A stretch of 64,000 nt of DNA, taken from positions 1,022,140 through 1,086,139 of the forward strand of contig JAKUHH010000284.1 of assembly GCA_022701365.1 (NCBI GenBank). The letters are read 5' to 3'. Below are positions 56,959-64,000 of the stretch, piece by piece. A program made the position numbers and the translations under genes. The DNA comes from Mycocentrospora acerina (lineage: Eukaryota; Ascomycota; Dothideomycetes; Pleosporales). The first letter of the stretch is position 1; the number at the start of each line of letters is the position of its first letter. The notes under the pieces are model-generated. The model ran no database searches and was not told the DNA's origin. It saw nothing but the letters and a program-made list of their open reading frames with translations.

Positions 56959-58445
56959 GTTGATCAGAAAACGAGCAACTTCGCGGCTGGTCCGTCAGCA
57001 TGGCCGATAGGCGCGCAACAGGTTTATAACGGAAATATTGCGCGTATTGCGCTGCCGCGTCCCGTCATCCAAGATTACATGACTCGAATCAGTATCTCAG
57101 GCAAGGCTTGGGAGCGGAATGCTGTGCTTTCATAGTAGACGTTGCGGTGCTAGCGATGTTGCCCAGCCCGGAGGGAAGCTGCACAGGGATCATCGGCGTG
57201 GCGTCGCGATGGCGCATACGTACGAGCCGCAATCTTAAGCATGCGCGAGCATGGCCCTGCGTTGCTTATTCCGACCAGATTCATGAACAAAATGGTTCGA
57301 GGCATGTTGGTAGGCCCGAATGGGAGACCAGGTAGGCATTCCTTTGGCAATCCTTTGCCAATCTCGACGGCAAATTTGAAGAGGAGAATGTTGGTCCACA
57401 TGCCTTGTTGGCGCCATGTTCTGGTTTGTGAACTTGTGTGTGCAGAGAAACTGACCGACCGCATGGCGTTTTTGACGGACAATGGCTTTGCAATGTAACA
57501 AGCGGCGGCTAAACAGCTTATGGCGTCTCGGGCGGGGAAGTGGGAGCAAATGAGAAGGCCAAGGCAAAGATGACTACTGGGGTCTCCCAGTACATGGCAG
57601 GGATTCCAGGCGACCAGCAGACTCTATTACGACGTCCCGAGATCCTCCCATCACCGGTCCTTTTGCCAATCCTTTGAAAATCGATTGTGCCCGAACCCCT
57701 ACATGCCCAGTACACTACTGCCATGATCTGGATCGTTCACAGGCTTCCTTGTTCGGCCCTTCTATGCCTCTCAGCCATCCTTGAGGAACACGCAAAAGAT
57801 TTTGATTCGCTGGATCCTTAACTTCACAAACGGACGAATGTTACGGTGGTTGATGATCTCCTTACTCCGGAATTAAACCAGTCAGCTAGAGCATGCAAAT
57901 CTACCGAGATCGCAAAACGAAATTTTGACATATGCATTTCGCAGGTCTACATAGCTCGGAACCTCAGCCAGAGAGGAAGGTGAAGGATGGGAATTAACAC
58001 AATTATTCCACAGCACAAGTGCTTGCGCTAACTTAACTCGGCTTAATGAATTGTGGGTTGCCGCATAAAACACGAGTTCGGAACGGAAAAATAGCCGAAA
58101 AACGCATACTCTGTACTGTAGCTAGCCTGGGACAATGTTGGTTCACGAGCGAGTCGGTTCCATTTCGGTTTCCATGAATGGGATGCTTGGGAGTGGCGCC
58201 CACGAGGGCAGTATCCATGACCCTCTCTGGCGGCCTGCGGGTTTGCCTTGCAAAACTCATGAACCAAGTAGCGATCTCGGAAACACGCGACGATACTATA
58301 CGTGGGGTGATTGCACTCGGCTTACATACCTTTTATTTGAAGACATAACATAGGCCCCATGCGCGAGGGGCGAGTGTTCTTTTACTCTTGGTCCACTCCC
58401 TACCCATCTGTACATTAATTGCTTGCCTTTGGGACGGACGTCAGA
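56959..58445. other. Divergent gene-free region of about 1.5 kb
   Basis: This separates the minus-strand esterase from the plus-strand receptor gene and should contain both promoters. Several open frames of 60-110 codons near 57150-57570 overlap on both strands and have no protein-like pattern. No RNA gene is recognised. Confidence 0.5.
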
Positions 58446-59813
58446 ATGGCCGACCTGGAACCTATTGGGTATCAGTTGGTCGTAATCACATTCGTCTTTG
58501 GATTCATAGCACTTGCCACACTCACCGTACGAGTCTGGTTCAGATCGCGACAGAGAAAATATGACGTTTCTGATACTTGCTTAATAGCTGCTATGGTAAG
58601 TCAGTAGTTTTAGTAGTTCAACCTGTTATAGAGGCTTGAAAGTATTGACATGCCATTATAGATATGCGCTATACTCCAAAGCGCCATTCAGCTCATCCTC
58701 GTCCTAGAGTTCGACTATGGCACCGCGAAAGCAGACATTCCAACCCATCTACGCACTTCAAAATGGCCATCAAAGCTGCTGTACATCAACCAGATTATAT
58801 TTAAGCTTACTACTCCTCTATCCAAACTATCGCTATGTCTCCTGTACCGCGCAATGTGCTCCACTTCCACCGATCCCGTTATCAGGGTCACGAGAGTCGC
58901 TATCTGGGGAACCATCTTGCTGATTATTGGGGCATATGGCTCTGCATTCATCATCAGTATCTTTCAGTGTACACCTATCGAAAGGACGTGGAATAAGAAA
59001 GCCGATGGGACTTGCATCAACTTGACACAGTTCCGCATGAGGGTAAGCCTAGAGGAGATTGTAAGACGAGATGTCAGACTAACAATCGGCTAGTAAGCTT
59101 CTCCTATTTTACAAGACCACTGTTGGCACACTTATACAACTTCATTACGACGCCTCAAGTTTTCTTACTTATTAAAATCTTGCTGACTTTTTAACTTCCT
59201 CAACAGCACTGCAGTCTTCAACCTCATTACATCGGCCATGGTAATCACCTTGCCTATACCCACACTTGTCAGACTCAAGAGACACCGTCCCGAAGTCAAA
59301 CAGTTAATAGGCCTCATCCTCCTGGGCCTTGTCCATACAGGTTTAACTATTGCACGTTTCGCCATCATGTTCTACACCGATCCACTCACAAAATCCGAGC
59401 CGCAATATGCCCATATCAGGCCAAATTGCCTGGCAGTAGTTGAAATGGACGTTGGTATCTGGGTCGCGACACTTGTAGTCATGAGACCCGCTTTCCAGGC
59501 TCTTTATCGTGTCTATCGACCAGACTATAAGCCGGAGGGTTCAACTACCTTGTACTACGGTCATCCGGGCAGTGGTAAAGGCAGTAATGCACTACAAATG
59601 AAGAATTTTAGCACAAAAAGTAAGAAAAGGGACGACGAGTTTCACATCCTCGAAACGACGGAGATTCAAGTGACGAGTGAGAGCGGACCAGCCGGAAGAG
59701 TCGCATCGAACGACAGCGATACGGATGCGACTTCCCTCGGGAAAGGAAGCAAAGAGTCAGCCAGGCAAGAGATGGGTTACCATGGGTCAATCGTTCACAC
59801 AAGAGAAGGATGA
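58446..59813 (+). CDS. PTH11-like integral membrane receptor, last junction out of frame
   Basis: A rhodopsin-like fungal membrane protein of the PTH11 class without a CFEM domain, about 378 residues if joined. Exon 1 is 58446..58595 (first helix YQLVVITFVFGFIALATLTV), then a 66-nt intron. Exon 2 is 58662..59042, with YINQIIFKLTTPLSKLSLCLLYRAM, a helix IWGTILLIIGAYGSAFIISIF, and CTPIERTWNKKADGTCINLTQF. The last part, from 59207, reads STAVFNLITSAMVITLPIPTL, two more helices and a long hydrophilic tail. The expected donor (AGGGTAAGC at 59040-59048) and acceptor (CTCAACAG ending 59206) leave phases that differ by one base. Either a weaker site is used or the gene is disrupted. The intervening segment has stops in every workable frame. 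Confidence 0.6.
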
Positions 59814-62117
59814 AAAAAAGCTTTGAGTCGAAAAGTTATTTCTATCCATTTCTTCTTATCTTTCTTGCGCAGACATCCGGGCACTGGTTATCAAATATGC
59901 GCTGTATGATCAACAGCCGCAGTTTTCATAAGAGCAAAAGTGTGTATCCAAGGGGGTAGCGACATACATATCACAGCCACTGTTCTGGACACGCTGGCCT
60001 TGGTCTAACTTTGACCTGATCATTTTAATGTCTGACGAATCTTCTCTTCGAATATTGTAAACAATTGAGAACTTTGTTCAAATCTAACTCTCTTGGCTGG
60101 ACTCACTGGAACCTGGTTCCGCCATAATCGATTGAGCAAAACGAGATATAAGACATCCTACATCCTCGTAAGCGCAATTTAGGCAACCTAAAACATCAAA
60201 AACTCCATTTTGCAACAAATTTATCGATCAGCCCTTATGGCGAAATTTTCTTCGGCTCCGACTTTCCAGAGATGACTCCATCACTACAGGCGAACCACAT
60301 TCTCCTATTTCTGCCCGATCAATCTTCGTACACACTTTACTACTACCATGTCAACACCGCCACTGACCTCTCGAAGATAGAGCTGTGAGATCGCCCTATC
60401 ATGCTGGATAACTTAGAAAAGCATAATACGAATGGGATCTTGTCTCATGTATTTAATGGGCTACTAAGTAATCGTGGTTATTAATTCTCCACCTCGTCTG
60501 CGCGGACTTGTCCAGATACAAATCGGGGCACTATTCTCTGCGATCTAAGACGACGTTCATTTCCGCACCAGGGCTTTCTCTTATGTTCTTCAATAACTGG
60601 CAGGGCCCTTGCAGTAACGTAATCTTCAAACTCTGAAATTCCAGCAGTGCCAAGTCGGAGTCCTCGAAAATATGATAAAATGCGTTTATCATATCTTGCG
60701 CAAGGTTTTGAAACGCTTTCATTGCCGACAAAGTCGAGATTCTACAAGTTGAAGCATTCTTCATAATTTCTGTGGCGCGTCCGCTCTCGTGAGAGTCGTT
60801 ATTCATTGTACTGTCCACAATAGTCGAAGTTTCGTTGCACACAGCACCGGGCTTCCAAATCATAACTCTACAGATTAGCCTCATCTACCAGAAAATTTCT
60901 CTATTTACAGCCTCTAAGAAGACGATGCTCCACATCTAACTTCGTGCTTTCATGATAGCGTTCGTGCCGATGCTGACACCCGTTTCAGTCAATATTCCCG
61001 CATGCTCGGAGACAGTTGTGCTTACAAGCCCTGCCGGGGTCCTCATATTAATACTAGGGTTCCCTACTAGTGCATTGTTAGGAGAACTTCCGAGAAATAT
61101 CCGACATCTGCAATTTCTATTTCGTCAAGCTCAATAACCGAATTGTAGTTTTTGCTTCTGCTATCTCGACTGGTAGCCTTACTAAAGTTCCTGCTCCTTC
61201 CATCGATGAATTCAGGACTAAATTTGTTAGTCTATTCGATCGCAGCCTATCTGTACGATGCCTTTTTTCGTACTAGGCAAGATAAAATCACGAAAAAATC
61301 TCGTTATACGCAGCATGGTTTTTAGCGCCTCATGACATGATTCTCACACCATACACTTATGAACGCTTTCGCACCTTTCCTACTGTTCGCATCGAAATTC
61401 CAATAATGTAGAGTCGCTCACAAGATTACAATACACGGCCTAATTACATTTTTAAAAGATTTGATTGACTTTGGTCCCGTTTTGGATTTGGTTATATGCT
61501 GGAAGTTGAAAGAAATCGTAGCATACGAGATATTACACGTGAGAAGTCAAGAAAAGGTAGATAAGAAGCTTATTTTACGGAGAGATTGCAAGCTTGTGAC
61601 TAGGGTATTAGACATCAAACCGGCAATACGCAAGGAAATGAGCCTTTACACTCGATTTTCTTGCAAGAACGCTTCAAAAGTGCAAGTTATGCAGAGTTAA
61701 TTCATCTTTTCTGCTATATCACGAATTCGAACGGTGATAGCGTGATTAACTCTGATAACAATACTCATTAGGCTACTACCGATATTATTTAAGTTTCGTT
61801 ATAGAGAGCTATAAGGAAGTTCTTTTCTTTCGCACATTTTGTGGTTGAATAGTTGGAACGATACACTTCTTAGTAAACACATGGACCTGAGCGGCGGGGT
61901 TACTCTAACAGCCCTCTCGTGTTCACCGGTTTCTCGCCTGCACTACCCCGCAACCATCTCAACATTTGCTTTCACTTCCTCAAATTCTTCACTAGCCTTC
62001 CAGCAGAAAGTTAGACATACCTAATTTTAACTTGCGAATATATATAGAGCGATTCATACGTGGACAATTTTTCGTTATATTTTGGATTTGTGTAAACTCC
62101 AAATTTGACGGCTTGTA
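59814..62117. other. Gene-poor AT-rich region with an unrecognised relic
   Basis: About 2.3 kb. On the minus strand between about 61140 and 60531 several open stretches follow each other in different frames: IELDEIEIADVGYFSEVLL, NNALVGNPSINMRTPAGLVS and a 117-codon frame (60884..60531) with ISTLSAMKAFQNLAQDMINAF. Together they look like a decayed protein gene, but I do not recognise it. The remainder, including the promoter of the HET gene, shows nothing else. Confidence 0.4.
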
Positions 62118-63947
62118 ATGGAACAAATTGAGTCACAGCCAGATACGACTATAGATATGGCGGAACCTCAGCAAATCTTGGCCGGAACCGGAGCTGACAT
62201 TACTTGTAACGTCAAATATGTCGCGGAATCTACCTCGGGATACAAGCATTCACCGCTTTTGGAGCCAAAGTACATCCGCTTACTCAGTATTCAGCCTGAC
62301 GAGGAGCCTGCAGCCATCACATGTACTCTGGAAACCTTTAGCCTTGGTCACGACATTCCAAAGAGCACGCCAGAATACATTGCCATGTCATATACCTGGG
62401 GCTCAATCCTGGATCGAACAGTCATATTCCTGGAGTCAGGTAAAAAGACTCTCTTTGTGACGAAAAACTGCGAATCTATGTTACGACGGTTGCGCAGTCA
62501 ATGTCTTGGGGCAACTCAACTTTTCTGGATCGATGCAGTTTGCATAGATCAGACTAATATCATGGAACGCAATAGCCAAGTTGCCTTGATGGCGAATGTT
62601 TATCAACAAGCGAGCCGTGTTGTGATAGATGTAGGCGAGCTTAATACATCGGAGGATGCTGACTTTGCTATCGATGCTATTTCAAATGTACAGGAGAATG
62701 TTCTTTACGAGATGCACCTAGGATTCCGTATTCGCGATAGTGTCAACGCTTTTTATTCCCGGCCGTGGTTCAAAAGGATTTGGGTTCTCCAAGAAGCATT
62801 CATGGCAGGAAGAGCAGACGTTATGTGTGGCAATAGAATTGAATCGTGGTCAAATTTTGTTCCTCTCCGTGCGTGGGTCGACTCGAGGCCAGCCTGGGAG
62901 ACTGAACCATGGCATGTAGGTCTACCGTTCAGCGTGCCGTTTGTTATGATTCAAGGAACTGAAAAGTACACAACTTATACAGCAAAAACGGATTTCTTAG
63001 CACTATTATGCCATTCTAGGACGTGTGATGCAGGAGATCCACGGGATAAGGTATTTGCGCTGTACAATCTACTTTCAGACAGGATACAAGAGGGGTTTTA
63101 TGCTGATTACGCTGAATCGAATACCACAATCAAAGTTTATACAGGTACTACAGAATGGCTGCTCTCAAATTTCGGTCTTTCGATTCTGAGTTGTGTCTGT
63201 GAAGGCCCTAAAGTTCAAGGCCTGCCGTCCTGGGTTCCTGACTGGTCTTCAACTATTCGGCCACAATGGATTCTTGGAATTAGAGTTCGAGAGAACTGGA
63301 ATACATGCGTAGGGAACCCTTTCTGGCCGCTTTCTGCAGGCGGAGATACCAAGGCTTATTTTCACTTGACAAAGCCGGCGCCGAATTCATCAGTCCTAAG
63401 CGTCCGAGGCCTAAAGGTTGACTTTATTCACGAGACGTCTCCATGCACGGTTTCTAGTCTTGAAAATGACAGCGAAGAATTGAACAACTTTCTACATCTT
63501 GCCAGTAGGATTAGGGACGAGAGGGGTGTGATCAACTTGGAGCTCCCAGTTTATTCCCACAAATGGGAACCAAAATCAAATGAAAAGCGTATACACCCTG
63601 GAAAGTGGCTTGTTGACTACGGCCTCCCACTTAGGATCCAGGGAGACGAGTCGGATAACAATATCTGTGACATTTGCAGATATTTTATTTGCAATCGCCA
63701 GCTTGCCATTTCGTCAAACGGTTACTTTGGAGTAATTCTAAATAGTGCAAAACGTGGCGACTTGATTTGCGTCTTCCTAGGCAGCGGGGTTCCATTCATT
63801 CTGCGCCCAACAAGTGGAGGTTTCACACTAATTGGGGAGTCATACATCTATGGTCTGATGAAAGGGGAGGCTTTGGAAGGTAGAGGCCTCTCTACTACCA
63901 GTGAAGTAGAGCCTCAGATACCTTTGTTTGACTTTGTACTTCACTAG
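62118..63947 (+). CDS. HET-domain (heterokaryon incompatibility) protein
   Basis: A single-exon protein of 609 residues with a HET domain (PF06985 type) at about residues 85-235. The three signature blocks are YIAMSYTWG, LFWIDAVCIDQ and RPWFKRIWVLQEAFMAGRADVMCG. HET domains trigger programmed cell death when incompatible strains fuse, and are related to TIR-like folds. The C-terminal half contains the usual conserved pieces (DPRDKVFALYNLL and LPSWVPDWS), then a region of no known domain. No NACHT, WD40 or ankyrin part is attached, so any partner sensor would be encoded elsewhere. The gene is intact in an AT-rich, gene-poor region. Confidence 0.93.
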   Translation: MEQIESQPDTTIDMAEPQQILAGTGADITCNVKYVAESTSGYKHSPLLEPKYIRLLSIQPDEEPAAITCTLETFSLGHDIPKSTPEYIAMSYTWGSILDRTVIFLESGKKTLFVTKNCESMLRRLRSQCLGATQLFWIDAVCIDQTNIMERNSQVALMANVYQQASRVVIDVGELNTSEDADFAIDAISNVQENVLYEMHLGFRIRDSVNAFYSRPWFKRIWVLQEAFMAGRADVMCGNRIESWSNFVPLRAWVDSRPAWETEPWHVGLPFSVPFVMIQGTEKYTTYTAKTDFLALLCHSRTCDAGDPRDKVFALYNLLSDRIQEGFYADYAESNTTIKVYTGTTEWLLSNFGLSILSCVCEGPKVQGLPSWVPDWSSTIRPQWILGIRVRENWNTCVGNPFWPLSAGGDTKAYFHLTKPAPNSSVLSVRGLKVDFIHETSPCTVSSLENDSEELNNFLHLASRIRDERGVINLELPVYSHKWEPKSNEKRIHPGKWLVDYGLPLRIQGDESDNNICDICRYFICNRQLAISSNGYFGVILNSAKRGDLICVFLGSGVPFILRPTSGGFTLIGESYIYGLMKGEALEGRGLSTTSEVEPQIPLFDFVLH

Positions 63948-64000
63948 AGCTCCAATGTGGCTACAATTGAGTCGCTCAGATTCATCTCGATCACTTAATT

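Noticed and set aside
57150..57567. Several overlapping frames of 70-110 codons upstream of the tannase gene
   Set aside because: Frames occur on both strands over the same bases and none shows a recognisable domain or signal peptide.

Overview
This window is a piece of a filamentous ascomycete genome (Pezizomycotina). Most genes carry short introns of about 45-60 nt with GT..AG ends and a CTAAC/CTGAC-type branch site. The gene set includes fungal families such as a HET-domain protein, a PTH11-like receptor, a 2EXR-domain gene, a tannase-type esterase and a GH31 glucosidase with a GPI-type tail. A Fot1/pogo-type transposase tail of a style I associate with Pleosporales suggests Dothideomycetes, but that assignment is inference.

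The left half (about 0.2-36 kb) is dense and conserved. In order it holds: cohesin subunit SCC3 (minus), a serine/threonine kinase (minus), cullin-4 (minus), mitochondrial dynamin MGM1 (minus), urease accessory protein UreD (minus), the very large TFIIIC B-block-binding subunit (plus), a TATDN1-like TatD nuclease (plus), SRP9/SRP21 (minus), a DUF1308 protein (plus), 3-hydroxyacyl-CoA dehydratase PHS1 (minus), a SUMO-interacting RING protein (minus) and PRP19 (minus). I reconstructed exon structures from splice motifs and reading phase; every listed multi-exon model closes in frame except the PTH11-like gene.

At 36.7 kb a secreted GH31 alpha-glucosidase begins. It is followed by a transitional island (39.9-46.0 kb) with an ankyrin-repeat relic, a large orphan membrane protein, an 81-residue protein made of two tandem copies of one motif, and a transposase relic with a single in-frame stop. 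A closely spaced tRNA-Thr(AGU)/tRNA-Ser(AGA) pair ends the island. Two conserved genes follow: a carboxymuconolactone-decarboxylase-like protein and a BMT6-like 25S rRNA methyltransferase.

From about 49 kb to the end the sequence is gene-poor and visibly AT-rich in places. It holds a Ser/Thr-rich single-pass membrane protein, a frameshifted 2EXR gene, a tannase/feruloyl esterase, a PTH11-like receptor whose last splice junction is out of frame by one base, an unrecognised relic, and a HET-domain gene. This part looks like accessory, fast-decaying sequence.

The items I would look at first are the candidate dicistronic tRNA transcript, the tandem-repeat microprotein, the three-copy internal motif in the TFIIIC subunit, the SIM-rich RING protein with a repeat-bearing intron, and the decayed loci of the right half.
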